Shown here in pieces: positions 1 through 6,923 of a stretch of 10,446 nt of DNA. This DNA comes from Candidatus Omnitrophota bacterium. GTDB lineage: Bacteria; Omnitrophota; Gorgyraeia; Tantalellales; Tantalellaceae. The notes under the pieces were generated by a model. That model made no database searches and was not told where the DNA came from. It saw nothing but the letters and a program-made list of their open reading frames with translations. The first letter of the stretch is position 1. Every line of letters begins with the position of its first letter. A program made the translations under genes and the position numbers. Location of the stretch: positions 1 through 10,446 of the forward strand of contig JAQUNB010000022.1 in assembly GCA_028717825.1 (NCBI GenBank), in the 5' to 3' direction.

Positions 1-34
1 GCTCATCATCCACTACTAATACTCTATTTTCCAT
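1..34 (-). CDS. Response regulator receiver protein, N-terminal fragment (cut by window edge)
   Basis: Only the first 11 codons are in the window. They read MENRVLVVDDE from an ATG at 34, the typical start of a CheY-like receiver domain: a beta-1 strand followed by the acidic Asp-Asp-Glu that helps bind Mg2+. A purine-rich GGAAAGGGAG lies just upstream. The gene begins 35 bases after the stop of the receiver gene at 70-447 on the same strand, so the two are probably co-transcribed. Whether an output domain (DNA-binding, kinase, GGDEF) follows cannot be seen. The receiver call is firm for so short a piece, but everything beyond the first strand is unknown. Confidence 0.75.
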   Translation of the reverse strand, partial: MENRVLVVDDE

Positions 35-69
35 GCTCCCTTTCCGTAACTTATTTTTTCGTGGTCCGC

Positions 70-447
70 CTATTGTCCAGTTAGTTTTTTTATCTTCTGG
101 AACAACTGCGTTTCCGTTATGGGCTTTCTCAAAAAATCGACATTGCCAAGCCTTTTAAAATGTTCGATATCCAGGGGGTTTATAACGCTGACCACGAGCA
201 CGGGCACATCTTTTCTCTTGTCATCTTCTCTGACACAAGCAAAAAAAGATTCTCCATCCATCGGCTCCATTATTACATCTAGTATCACAAGATCAAATTC
301 ACTCTCTCCTAACTTTTTGAACGCGACCCTTGCGTCATTCACGATCATTATTCTGTATTTATCCTCCGCCGACTGAAAAAATCTCTCATAGATCAACTTC
401 ATCTCGGGATCGTCTTCTACGATCAATATCCGCTTTGTGACGGCCAT
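70..447 (-). CDS. Single-domain response regulator (CheY-like receiver)
   Basis: A 125-residue protein that is one receiver domain, acting in the cytoplasm as the phosphorylated partner of a histidine kinase. Visible landmarks are the acidic pair D12/D13 after the first strand (ILIVEDD), the phosphoacceptor D57 (LVILDVIM), the switch S87 (VLVVS) and K108 in RKP. No output domain follows, so it must work by protein contact, in a phosphorelay, or with its neighbour. The start at 447 is chosen because AGGAAG lies 8 bases upstream. An in-frame ATG at 477 lacks a good ribosome site and would lie almost on the transcription start expected from the promoter at 492-520. A second receiver gene starts 35 bases downstream. 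No kinase gene is visible. Confidence 0.92.
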   Translation of the reverse strand: MAVTKRILIVEDDPEMKLIYERFFQSAEDKYRIMIVNDARVAFKKLGESEFDLVILDVIMEPMDGESFFACVREDDKRKDVPVLVVSVINPLDIEHFKRLGNVDFLRKPITETQLFQKIKKLTGQ

Positions 448-491
448 AATGATCACTTCCTTTTTCCAAAAAACCATATTTCCACATTAAA

Positions 492-520
492 ATATTACAT
501 CTAATCCTGTGATTGGTCAA
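492..520 (-). promoter_or_regulatory. Candidate sigma-70 promoter for the receiver genes
   Basis: On the minus strand TTGACC (515-520, 5 of 6 to consensus) is followed after 17 bases by TAATAT (492-497, a weaker -10). Transcription would begin near 485, giving a leader of about 38 bases to the ATG at 447. It lies back to back with the ferredoxin promoter. Confidence 0.45.
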
Positions 521-554
521 TACGTATGGTTTCTATTTTTCTTTTTGTAAGAAC

Positions 555-583
555 TTGATAAATTAAACTTTATGTGCTAAATT
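555..583 (+). promoter_or_regulatory. Candidate extended -10 promoter for the ferredoxin gene
   Basis: TTGATA (555-560, 5 of 6) is followed after 17 bases by TAAATT (578-583), which is preceded by TGC, an extended -10 motif. Transcription would begin near 590, about 40 bases before the ferredoxin ATG at 629. Confidence 0.5.
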
Positions 584-628
584 TACAAATGAATCGAGAT
601 TAAAAATACACAAAAGAAAGGATATATC

Positions 629-793
629 ATGGCGTACAAAATCACGGATAACTGTGTATCTTGCGGGCAATGTAAATCCGAGTGCCCTGTTGAAGCGATC
701 AGTGAAGGTAACCCTTACGTTATTGATGCCGAGAAGTGCATAGACTGCGGCGCCTGCGCCGCTGTTTGCCCTGTACAGGCCATTGAACAATAA
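629..793 (+). CDS. 2[4Fe-4S] ferredoxin (clostridial type)
   Basis: A 54-residue low-potential electron carrier of the cytoplasm. Two classic CxxCxxCxxxCP motifs are complete: C9, C12, C15 and C19-P20 in the first half, C37, C40, C43 and C47-P48 in the second. In this fold each cluster takes three cysteines from one motif and the fourth from the other. The length matches the usual 54-60 residues of clostridial ferredoxins. The ATG at 629 has AAAGGA six bases upstream, and a strong terminator follows 30 bases after the stop, so it is probably a single-gene transcript. Likely partners are ferredoxin-dependent oxidoreductases, hydrogenases or radical SAM enzymes encoded elsewhere; the sequence does not show which. 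The opposite strand is also open here (563-790), but that frame is not the gene. Confidence 0.95.
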   Translation: MAYKITDNCVSCGQCKSECPVEAISEGNPYVIDAEKCIDCGACAAVCPVQAIEQ

Positions 794-822
794 CGTTTCA
801 GAAATAAAATTTGCTCTATAAT

Positions 823-863
823 AAAAAAACTGCGGATCTTTCTCGGGATCCGCAGTTTTTTTT
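823..863. terminator. Bidirectional intrinsic terminator
   Basis: A perfect hairpin: AAAAAAACTGCGGATC (823-838) pairs with GATCCGCAGTTTTTTT (847-862) around an 8-base loop. The GC-rich core is flanked by A and T runs on both sides, so it can stop transcription in both directions. It lies between the convergent ferredoxin gene (ends 793) and the zinc-ribbon gene (minus strand, ends 893). Confidence 0.93.
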
Positions 864-892
864 ATTATATGCCTCTATAACTTAAATATTCC

Positions 893-1165
893 CTATTCCT
901 TATCCTCGTCCCATTCCATATCATCCTCTTCAATATCATCGGGACCTTCTATCTCATCCAGATCCTCTATCTCGTCCTCGCCTGTTTCCGCACGTTCATC
1001 CTCGAACTGTTTATGGATACTTTTGAGCCTAGGGGGATGTATCTTTATCAGCTCTAGCTCGGCATCACAATGGTAACATGTAACTTTGTCCCCTATTTCA
1101 TTATAAAAATCAACTTCAATAACGTTCCCGCATTCAGGGCACCTAGCGGTATAAAAATCAGCCAT
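893..1165 (-). CDS. Acidic zinc-ribbon protein, LysW-like
   Basis: A 90-residue protein. Residues 1-45 form a small zinc ribbon with CPEC (C9, C12) and CYHC (C30, C33), in the pattern CPECG...VxCxxCxAELE...PP seen in LysW, the amino-group carrier protein of lysine/arginine biosynthesis. LysW is usually about 55-60 residues and ends in EDWGE, whose last Glu carries the substrate. Here that ending is absent. Instead residues 54-90 form a long tail in which more than half the residues are Asp or Glu. No LysX/LysZ/LysY genes are nearby, so a carrier role is not supported; a zinc-ribbon adaptor or nucleic-acid/protein-binding role is as likely. The start is well set by GGTGGAGG upstream of the ATG at 1165. 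It lies 33 bases downstream of the secreted-protein gene and is probably in its operon. Confidence 0.75.
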   Translation of the reverse strand: MADFYTARCPECGNVIEVDFYNEIGDKVTCYHCDAELELIKIHPPRLKSIHKQFEDERAETGEDEIEDLDEIEGPDDIEEDDMEWDEDKE

Positions 1166-1198
1166 ATTACCTCCACCTTTTCTATTATGTTTTACAAA

Positions 1199-1693
1199 TT
1201 ATTCGGTATCGTCGTAATTTGTAACCGTATAGAGATATATATAGGTCGCTTTCTTCGTGCCGTTCTCTTCAAGATATTCAATATCGATCTCATCGCCCGC
1301 TTTTAAATTTGCAACAGCGGTAATATTCTCAAGTTCGGTTTTTTCGTCAACAGTATAAACCGTTTTTGTTTCCTGCTCCGTATCAAAATCATACTCGCTG
1401 ATCGTTATAGAGTTGGGCGCAACTTCCGTTACTTTACCATAAGCATATAACGGTTCCCCTTTGGGCTTAACAGGTTCGGCTACTTCCGGCGCAGGTTGAA
1501 CCATTTCTGCTTCTTGGGCCGGCGCAGCTACTTCCGGCGCGGGGCTGACAACTTCTTCCGGTTGCTCAGCTACAGCGGCGGTTTGTTCCGTGCCCAAATC
1601 GGATGTTTTCGCTTCGTCCTGACCGAAAGAAAACCCTCCCACCATAGAGGAAACAAGAAATAACATGCTAATAATAAAAATCAACTTTTTCAT
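1199..1693 (-). CDS. Secreted Pro/Ala/Glu-rich protein with small C-terminal beta domain
   Basis: A 164-residue exported protein of unknown function. Residues 1-24 form a signal peptide (MKKLIF then a hydrophobic core to GGFSFG). Residues 25-78 are a low-complexity linker with repeated PAPEVA-type units rich in Pro, Ala, Glu and Val. From about residue 83 (YAYGKVTEVAPNSITI) to the end is a predicted all-beta domain of the small OB/SH3-like kind found in many short periplasmic proteins (DUF5666-like in style; I cannot confirm the family). The ATG at 1693 has GGGGAG seven bases upstream. An in-frame GTG at 1699 is too close to that site. It is followed after 33 bases by the zinc-ribbon gene. 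The linker suggests a domain held away from the membrane or cell wall. Confidence 0.75.
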   Translation of the reverse strand: MKKLIFIISMLFLVSSMVGGFSFGQDEAKTSDLGTEQTAAVAEQPEEVVSPAPEVAAPAQEAEMVQPAPEVAEPVKPKGEPLYAYGKVTEVAPNSITISEYDFDTEQETKTVYTVDEKTELENITAVANLKAGDEIDIEYLEENGTKKATYIYLYTVTNYDDTE

Positions 1694-1769
1694 TTTCACT
1701 CTCCCCTTTTTTTCGCGTTTATTTTAAAATTTTCGCGGACACAACTAACTTTTTGTTTTACGCTGTTCG

Positions 1770-1831
1770 GGGTAATAAAATACCCATAAAAATGACACCA
1801 TAGGTCGGCCTAAAACGATTATTTTGGCCGA
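1770..1831 (-). promoter_or_regulatory. Possible structured 5' leader of the secreted-protein gene (two hairpins)
   Basis: Hairpin one (1805-1831) pairs TCGGCC plus AAAA with TTTT plus GGCCGA around a 6-base loop, with one bulged base. Hairpin two (1770-1785) pairs GGGTA with TACCC. Both would lie in the transcript if the promoter at 1851-1878 is used, giving a leader of about 150 bases. I do not recognise a known riboswitch class. Confidence 0.3.
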
Positions 1832-1850
1832 TGCAAATCTATAAGCATAT

Positions 1851-1878
1851 AGTTTAATAGAAATCCCCTGTGTGTCAA
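1851..1878 (-). promoter_or_regulatory. Candidate promoter for the secreted-protein/zinc-ribbon pair
   Basis: The minus strand reads a perfect TTGACA (1873-1878), 16 bases, then TAAACT (1851-1856, 4 of 6). The start point would be near 1844, about 150 bases before the ATG at 1693. Confidence 0.4.
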
Positions 1879-2118
1879 GTATTTTTCTCTTAACCGTTAT
1901 ATCTGTTTTTTTACACCTTTTCATAAAATGCTTCCACCGAAAATGCGAGCTTCCCATTATTAGAAACGATAAAAAAGCATACTGTAAATATCATTTTTGT
2001 ATTATAATTTTATCCGTCTGTTCCATATTTGAACCTAGAATAAAAATCTACCAGAGACTCGGCAAATAGCCCTAGGATGGTTCCCTTCTCGTAAATATAG
2101 CTTTTTTGGGGGGAAACG

Positions 2119-4074
2119 GTGCTGTTTGCTGTTCCTTGCCGGGTTTTACGCGCAAAGAAGGTACGCTTGGCCAATGTAATGTTTTTTACCGTGAATATTC
2201 TAGATATGTCATGGGCACTGCTGTTCACTGTTTATTTTGTCGCACTTGCCCATACACTCGGAAGATCTATCTTAAATATTCTCCGAGCAAGAGAACACCC
2301 TCCCCTTCCCGGCTTTATCATAGCCCAAGCGATCGGTTTTGCCATAATATCCTACGGCATATTCCTTATTGGGCTTCTAGGCATGATATACAAACCTGTT
2401 CTTAGTATTACGTTCTTTGCGTTAATTCCAATACTTTGTCGACATGAAATAAAAAAACTCTATTTAGTTTGTAAGAGCGGTTTCACGCGAGAAAAAAGCT
2501 GCTCTTTTATGAAAGAACTCTCTTTTCCGGCAAAGCTGGCGCTTGCCATGCTGCTCCTTTTTATGATAGTGAACTTTATTACTACATTATCCCCGCCGAT
2601 AGCGCGTGACGCGTTAAAATACCACCTTTTCCTCCCCAAAAACTATTGTTTGCACCATTCCATAGCACCTGTCCCCGGCAATATTTATAGCTTTTTCCCG
2701 CAGTTTACAGAGATGCTTTATACTTTTTGCCTTGCTCTGGCAAATGATTATTCGGCGCATCTTATCCATTATTATTTCGGGATATTGACATTGTTTTCTA
2801 TTTGCGCACTTGTAAAAAAGAACTCTTCCGCCGAGAGGGCGATCTTTGTGGGTCTTATTTTTTATTCTATGCCTATCGTCTCTCAGCTATCAGGGTGGGC
2901 CTACGTAGACCTTGTTTTATTGTTCTATATTTTTACGGGCTTGGTCCTGTTTTTTGAAGCGCTGGAAAATAAAAACTCATTTTTACTGCTTATTTCCGCC
3001 ATCCCTTTCGGCATATCGTTAGGGATAAAATACCTCGCCCTCTTCCCAATCCTCGTGATCAGTATGATCCTTTGGGCCGGGTATTTATTTTCTTCACCGG
3101 ATAAAAGAACTTTTCCATTTAAAACACTTTTTATCTTTTTTACCCTTATTTTTGCGATAGCTTCACCGTGGTATATACGGAACATTTTACTCGTAAAAAA
3201 CCCTTTCTTTCCTTTCTTTTCCTCCATATTCGGGGTCAAAGGATGGGAGGCTGAAAGTGCTTTAATGTACGACACGCTTCTACGCACTTATGGCGCCGGC
3301 ACGCATTTAAAAGATCTTTTACTTGCGCCGTTCAGACTTTCGAATTACGGGACATCTTTTAAATATTTTGATGGCGTTATCGGCGCCGGATGTCTGGTGT
3401 TTCTTTTGCTTTTACCATTTAAAAAACCCCGCAAAAGAAAGATAGTTTATCTCTTGATCTGTTCTTTATGCCTCTTTTTTTTATGGTTCTACTCGAGCCA
3501 ACAGTCGCGTTTTCTTTTGCCTGCCGTTGCGATCGCTTGCGTTTCTTTTTATTCCATCTTTGAGCACCGTGTTTTAGGCATAATAGCCGCGGGGCTGGTT
3601 ATAACGATCGCGTTATTTAATATATTTTTTGTCGTGAGTAACCCGCTTTTTAAAAAAACTTTCTCCTTTATAGTACGCACTCCTGACAGGGACACTTTCC
3701 TTTTGGAGAATCTTTACAATTACGCGCCGATAAAGTACATAAATGATCAGCTTCCCGATAATTCAAAAACTTATTTCATTCTAGTGGGAAATATAGGATA
3801 TTATGTGGACAAACCTTTCGTTCAGGAAAGCGTGTTTGAGGATCGACTTTTCAGGAAAGTAGTTACTACGTCGAACTCTCCCGACGAGATATATGATAAT
3901 TTTACAAAACAAGGGATAACACACCTGCTTATTAACGAAAATATGGCCGCGAAATATCTTTACCCCGATATCCCGCCTGAAAAAATAAAGCAATTCAAGG
4001 ATTTTTCCTCAAAGTCTCTCGATATAATGTACCGCAAAAACTCGTTTTCGCTATATCGGATCAAACCACAATAA
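2119..4074 (+). CDS. Multi-pass membrane glycosyltransferase, GT-C fold (GT39/PMT-like)
   Basis: A 651-residue integral membrane protein with about ten or more hydrophobic spans (for example near 31-49, 64-90, 93-106, 137-156, 213-232, 240-256, 262-280, 288-324, 335-350, 420-433, 443-457, 465-503) and a soluble C-terminal part from about 510. GT-C enzymes transfer sugars from lipid-phosphate donors on the outer face of the membrane. Family-type features are D164 in RDALKYHL within the first large outer loop, where the catalytic Asp is expected, SPWYIRN (349-355) before NPFFPF, and QQSRFLLPA (461-469). The substrate cannot be read. The start is uncertain: the GTG at 2119 has only a G-run upstream, a TTG at 2167 has AGAAGG five bases before it, and an ATG lies at 2179; the mature topology is the same. 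It is a stand-alone gene with no polysaccharide cluster visible. Confidence 0.82.
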   Translation: MLFAVPCRVLRAKKVRLANVMFFTVNILDMSWALLFTVYFVALAHTLGRSILNILRAREHPPLPGFIIAQAIGFAIISYGIFLIGLLGMIYKPVLSITFFALIPILCRHEIKKLYLVCKSGFTREKSCSFMKELSFPAKLALAMLLLFMIVNFITTLSPPIARDALKYHLFLPKNYCLHHSIAPVPGNIYSFFPQFTEMLYTFCLALANDYSAHLIHYYFGILTLFSICALVKKNSSAERAIFVGLIFYSMPIVSQLSGWAYVDLVLLFYIFTGLVLFFEALENKNSFLLLISAIPFGISLGIKYLALFPILVISMILWAGYLFSSPDKRTFPFKTLFIFFTLIFAIASPWYIRNILLVKNPFFPFFSSIFGVKGWEAESALMYDTLLRTYGAGTHLKDLLLAPFRLSNYGTSFKYFDGVIGAGCLVFLLLLPFKKPRKRKIVYLLICSLCLFFLWFYSSQQSRFLLPAVAIACVSFYSIFEHRVLGIIAAGLVITIALFNIFFVVSNPLFKKTFSFIVRTPDRDTFLLENLYNYAPIKYINDQLPDNSKTYFILVGNIGYYVDKPFVQESVFEDRLFRKVVTTSNSPDEIYDNFTKQGITHLLINENMAAKYLYPDIPPEKIKQFKDFSSKSLDIMYRKNSFSLYRIKPQ

Positions 4075-4114
4075 TTAACCCTGTTTTTTGCATTAAAACT
4101 ATCTCATAAATACC

Positions 4115-4168
4115 CTTGTCACCATTGTGAGGAGCGTTCTATACGACGAAGCGATCAATAATGACAAG
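4115..4168. repeat. Decayed REP-like palindromic element
   Basis: A 54-bp imperfect palindrome. CTTGTCA (4115-4121) and TGACAAG (4162-4168) pair perfectly, and ATTG (4124-4127) pairs with CAAT (4156-4159). The interior contains GAGGAGCG and ACGACGAAGCGATC. From memory this resembles a decayed copy of the widespread bacterial intergenic repeat of the form CATTGCGAGGAGC...GCGACGAAGCAATC. It lies 41 bases after the glycosyltransferase stop. Confidence 0.5.
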
Positions 4169-4187
4169 ATGCAAAACAATATAATGA

Positions 4188-4315
4188 AAAACCCTAAACA
4201 CAAAACACTAAATTCTAAACAAACTCAAAACTCAAATTTTTCAAATCCAAAACTGCGGTTTTGAGTTTTGTGTTTAAGATTTTAGATTTATTTAGGGTTT
4301 AGAGTTTAGGGTTTT
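4188..4315. repeat. A/C-rich low-complexity inverted repeat
   Basis: The left half is built from variations of CAAAACTCAAA and AAACCCTAAA, the right half from their complements. The outer ends AAAACCCTAAA (4188-4198) and TTTAGGGTTTT (4305-4315) match over 11 bp. The centre has CAAAAC (4248-4253) facing GTTTTG (4258-4263) around TGCG. Pairing between is imperfect and needs small gaps. The element lies between two convergent genes, so the hairpin could slow transcription from both sides, but no clean terminator core is seen. Its right arm holds the last codons and the stop of the lipoprotein gene. Confidence 0.7.
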
Positions 4316-4516
4316 GGGCTTTACGTCATCTTTGACTGGACTAATAACCGACGGGGTTTCCTCTTCTTCGATGGGGTCGAGCTCAATTTGAGGTTTTACG
4401 AACTGCCAGAAAATGCCTTTAGACTTGTTGCTCCCCGGGTCTTTTGGTCCGGTCACGTCGTTCCGGCACCCCAAAAGAGAGACTAGCGCAACCACTAAAA
4501 TGATAATATTTCTCAT
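4292..4516 (-). CDS. Small lipoprotein of unknown function
   Basis: A 74-residue protein with a lipoprotein signal: MRN, a hydrophobic core and the lipobox LLGC with the lipidated cysteine at C17. The mature part is about 58 residues, starts RNDVTGPKDPG, has an acidic run IEEEET and no recognisable domain. The ATG at 4516 has AAAGGA four bases upstream, which supports real translation. The last seven residues (KTLNSKP) and the stop are encoded by the A/C-rich inverted repeat, so the original C-terminus was probably replaced when the repeat arose or spread. The gene diverges from the secreted-peptide genes at 4680. No partner is evident and the function is unknown. Confidence 0.7.
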   Translation of the reverse strand: MRNIIILVVALVSLLGCRNDVTGPKDPGSNKSKGIFWQFVKPQIELDPIEEEETPSVISPVKDDVKPKTLNSKP

Positions 4517-4679
4517 ATTTTCCTTTAAAAATATCCGTGTTTATCGATATCACTTTGTACAATATAATGTTAATGAAAAATCGGACGAAAACAAGCCCGC
4601 CGGACACTAAACAATAGATTTAGAAACATTCTTATGATAATATATTCTGGTTTTGAAAACAGTCTAAAGGAGGCTAAAC

Positions 4680-4853
4680 ATGATAAAGAAAGTATTATAT
4701 CTCACTTTGGTCGTAATGAGTTTTGCCCTCAGCCCGTTGGCTTTTGCTGACGCACAGGGTGATCTTAACAGCACATATGATGATACCGCTACTTTTGACG
4801 GCGGAGATGGATCTACGATCAACTGTAATCCTTCAGCAGGGGATTCAGAGTAG
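4680..4853 (+). CDS. Small secreted acidic peptide, copy 1
   Basis: A 57-residue precursor. Residues 1-23 are a signal peptide (MIKK, hydrophobic core, SPLAFA with a good AxA-type cleavage site), leaving an exported peptide of about 34 residues. The mature part contains TYDDTATFDGGDGSTI, closely repeated in the next gene, then a lone cysteine (INCNPSAG). The start is unambiguous: AAGGAGG at 4667-4673, six bases before the ATG. The stop at 4853 is 21 bases before the next ATG, so the two genes form an operon, and a terminator follows the second. Asp/Gly runs of this kind can bind Ca2+ in other families, but no complete EF-hand or dockerin loop is present. No known family is recognised. Confidence 0.8.
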   Translation: MIKKVLYLTLVVMSFALSPLAFADAQGDLNSTYDDTATFDGGDGSTINCNPSAGDSE

Positions 4854-4874
4854 TCCAGCCAAAGGAGAATAAAA

Positions 4875-5120
4875 ATGACAAAGAAAATATTATGTTTTGT
4901 GCTGATCGCCGGGGTTTCGCTTATCTCACAGCTTGCGTTCGCCGGGGCTACAGATGATGCCTATGGGACATATGATGACACCGCTTATTTTGATGGCGGA
5001 GATGGATCTACGATCGATACCTCCCCTTCAGCAGGAAGTTACAGTTCGGATGTCCCTGACGTAGGAGAAAGTGCTCCTGTAGGATATTACGATGAGAACG
5101 GTAATTACCATTCATATTGA
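4875..5120 (+). CDS. Small secreted acidic peptide, copy 2
   Basis: An 81-residue precursor with a signal peptide of about 23 residues (MTKK...SQLAFA, AxA-type site) and a mature peptide of about 58 residues. Its first half repeats the neighbour: TYDDTAYFDGGDGSTI followed by PSAG. Where the neighbour stops, this copy goes on with a Ser/Asp/Gly/Tyr-rich tail (VGYYDENGNYHSY). The DNA is alike too: 4995-5015 is identical over 21 bases to 4800-4820, which points to a recent tandem duplication or strong constraint. It has no cysteine in the mature part, unlike copy 1. AAAGGAG lies upstream of the ATG at 4875, and a terminator starts 16 bases after the stop. The function is unknown. Confidence 0.85.
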   Translation: MTKKILCFVLIAGVSLISQLAFAGATDDAYGTYDDTAYFDGGDGSTIDTSPSAGSYSSDVPDVGESAPVGYYDENGNYHSY

Positions 5121-5135
5121 TCATTAAGTTTATCC

Positions 5136-5176
5136 AAAAAAAAGCTCGATTACATTTTGTAATCGGGCTTTTTTTA
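5136..5176. terminator. Bidirectional intrinsic terminator
   Basis: The A-run plus GCTCGATTACA (5136-5154) pairs with TGTAATCGGGC plus a T-run (5158-5176) around a 3-base loop, with one G-U pair in the core. It serves the secreted-peptide genes (end 5120) and, on the other strand, hcp (ends 5191). Confidence 0.93.
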
Positions 5177-5190
5177 TTAAAGATCCAAAC

Positions 5191-6828
5191 CTATTTTCCG
5201 TTCATTATCGATATAATATCTTCCTCTACATTTTTTATCTGTTTTATATTGAAATTCTCAATTAGTACTTTTGCCACACCCGGAGAAACGAACGCGGGTA
5301 GCGTCGGCCCGAGTCTTAACCCTTTAACCCCCAGAGCGAGTAACGCCAAAAGTACGCATACGGCTTTTTGCTCATACCAAGCAATATCAAAAGAGATCGG
5401 TAGATCGTTTATATCCTTTAATCCGAATATCTCCTTCAGGCTCAGTGCGATAAGAACGAGCGAATAAGAATCATTGCATTGGCCCGCGTCCAGAACTCGG
5501 GGAATACCGTCTATATCTCCCAGTTTAAGCTTATTATACCTGTACTTGGCGCATCCGGCCGTTAAGATTATTGTATCCTTAGGCAGTTCTTGGGCAACTT
5601 TTGTAAAGTAATCTCTCGTGGGGTGCCTGCCGTCGCATCCGGCCATTACAATGAACCGTTTTATCTTGCCGCTTTTCACCATTTCGGTTATTTTATCTTT
5701 TACCTTTAAAACCTGATCATGCGCGAAACCGCCGATTATTTCACCTTTTTCTATTTCTTTCGGTGCCTGGCATATTTTTGCTAGTTTTATTATCTCGGAA
5801 AAATCCTTTTTCCCGCCATTGGGCCTATCCGGGATATGCTTCACTCCGGGGAAACCGGCCATGCCGGTCGTAAAAATACGGTTTTTATACGGCTCTTTCG
5901 CCGGGATTATGCAGTTCGTTGTCATTAGTATGGGCCCGCCGAAAGATTCGAATTCCTTGTCTTGTTTCCACCATGAATTTCCGTAATTCCCGACAAAATG
6001 TTTATATTTTTTGAACGCGGGATAATAATTTGCGGGAAGCATCTCGCTATGTGTGTAAACATCCAGTCCGGTATTTTCCGTTTGTTTGAGCAGCTCCTCC
6101 ATATCTTTAAGATCGTGCCCCGAGATAAGTATTCCGGGATTCTTCCCCACACCTATATTTACTTTTGTGATCTCCGGGCTGCCATAAGTTGATGTATTGG
6201 CCTTGTCTAAAAGCGCCATGGCTCCGGCTGCCATGTTCCCCGCTCTTATTACAAGCGCGACCATATCCTCTTTTCGCAAATCCTGAGTCGTAGAAGCAAG
6301 CGCTTCTGCGATAAAATCATATATCTTATTATCTTCATATCCCAGAACAGCCGCATGGTCCGTGTAAGCGGCTATCCCCTTCACCCCGTAAATGAGGAGC
6401 TCTCTTAAAGACCTTGTATCCTCATTTTCAGTTGTAAGAACGCCTACTTGTTGGGCTTTTCCTTTTATCTTTTTTTCGTCATCAAAAAACCATACCGCGG
6501 CGTCGTGGAGATTATCGGGGACATCACTTGGTGTTAACTTCTTTTTCAGTTCTTCCCTTAAGCTCAGAGCCTCTTTTATAAGGTTCATTATGCGCTTTAC
6601 ATCAAAATTAGCATTGGTTATAGTGCTAAAAAGCGCCCGGACCATAAATAACCCGTATTTCTTATCAAAAAGACCTTTCCCTTTTGCCGCTTCCGCATAT
6701 ATCGATATTCCTTTAAGCGTATATATGAGCAGATCCTGCAAATTCGCGGTAGTTTCGTCCTTTCCGCACATGCCTCTTATCGTGCAGCCGGTATTCTTCG
6801 CCGTTTCCTGACATTGAAAACAAAACAT
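5191..6828 (-). CDS. hcp: Hybrid-cluster protein (hydroxylamine reductase)
   Basis: A 545-residue cytoplasmic iron-sulfur enzyme. Hcp reduces hydroxylamine to ammonia in vitro (EC 1.7.99.1) and is thought to remove nitric oxide in vivo. The N-terminus has C3, C6, C15 and C21 (CX2CX8CX5C), the tight spacing of the [4Fe-4S] form from strict anaerobes rather than the wider spacing of enterobacterial Hcp. All expected ligands of the hybrid Fe-S-O cluster are present: H238, E262, C306, C398 (the site of the persulfide), C426, C451, E486 and K488. Their spacing follows the Desulfovibrio enzyme closely. The ATG at 6828 is preferred over a GTG at 6834 because AAGAGG is five bases before the ATG. No hcr reductase gene is next to it, so electrons probably come from a separate donor. 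It is a single-gene unit ending at a shared terminator. Confidence 0.97.
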   Translation of the reverse strand: MFCFQCQETAKNTGCTIRGMCGKDETTANLQDLLIYTLKGISIYAEAAKGKGLFDKKYGLFMVRALFSTITNANFDVKRIMNLIKEALSLREELKKKLTPSDVPDNLHDAAVWFFDDEKKIKGKAQQVGVLTTENEDTRSLRELLIYGVKGIAAYTDHAAVLGYEDNKIYDFIAEALASTTQDLRKEDMVALVIRAGNMAAGAMALLDKANTSTYGSPEITKVNIGVGKNPGILISGHDLKDMEELLKQTENTGLDVYTHSEMLPANYYPAFKKYKHFVGNYGNSWWKQDKEFESFGGPILMTTNCIIPAKEPYKNRIFTTGMAGFPGVKHIPDRPNGGKKDFSEIIKLAKICQAPKEIEKGEIIGGFAHDQVLKVKDKITEMVKSGKIKRFIVMAGCDGRHPTRDYFTKVAQELPKDTIILTAGCAKYRYNKLKLGDIDGIPRVLDAGQCNDSYSLVLIALSLKEIFGLKDINDLPISFDIAWYEQKAVCVLLALLALGVKGLRLGPTLPAFVSPGVAKVLIENFNIKQIKNVEEDIISIMNGK

Positions 6829-6923
6829 ACACACCTCTTTTCATTGATAATCTCAATAGTTATACATTCAACCGGAAGAATTTAATATTTTTGTTAAAGG
6901 AAGAGTCATTTCTTGCCATTGAA

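Larger units (their letters stand above)
1694..2118. other. Long AT-rich spacer between divergent genes
   Basis: About 425 bases with no convincing gene. A 70-codon open frame at 1745-1957 (minus) has no ribosome site at its first ATG and an unremarkable composition. The stretch holds a possible minus-strand promoter (1851-1878), two small hairpins (1770-1785 and 1805-1831), and on the plus strand a perfect TATAAT (2003-2008) with only a poor -35 (TACTGT, 1980-1985) that could serve the glycosyltransferase gene. Between 2040 and 2118 I see only a CCTAGG palindrome and short self-complementary pieces. Confidence 0.5.

Noticed and set aside
563..790. Minus-strand open frame opposite the ferredoxin gene
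   Set aside because: It is a shadow of the plus-strand ferredoxin, whose eight cysteines, ribosome site and terminator are complete.
893..1165. Naming the zinc-ribbon gene lysW
   Set aside because: The substrate-carrying C-terminal EDWGE is missing and no lysine or arginine pathway genes are near.
1745..1957. 70-codon minus-strand frame in the long spacer
   Set aside because: There is no ribosome site at the first ATG, no recognisable domain, and it overlaps the better-supported promoter and hairpins.
2925..3287. 120-codon minus-strand frame inside the glycosyltransferase gene
   Set aside because: It lies wholly within a clear coding region with membrane spans and family motifs on the plus strand.
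4419..4610. Overlapping open frames on both strands around the lipoprotein start
   Set aside because: They lack ribosome sites and conflict with the lipoprotein gene, which has AAAGGA and a lipobox.
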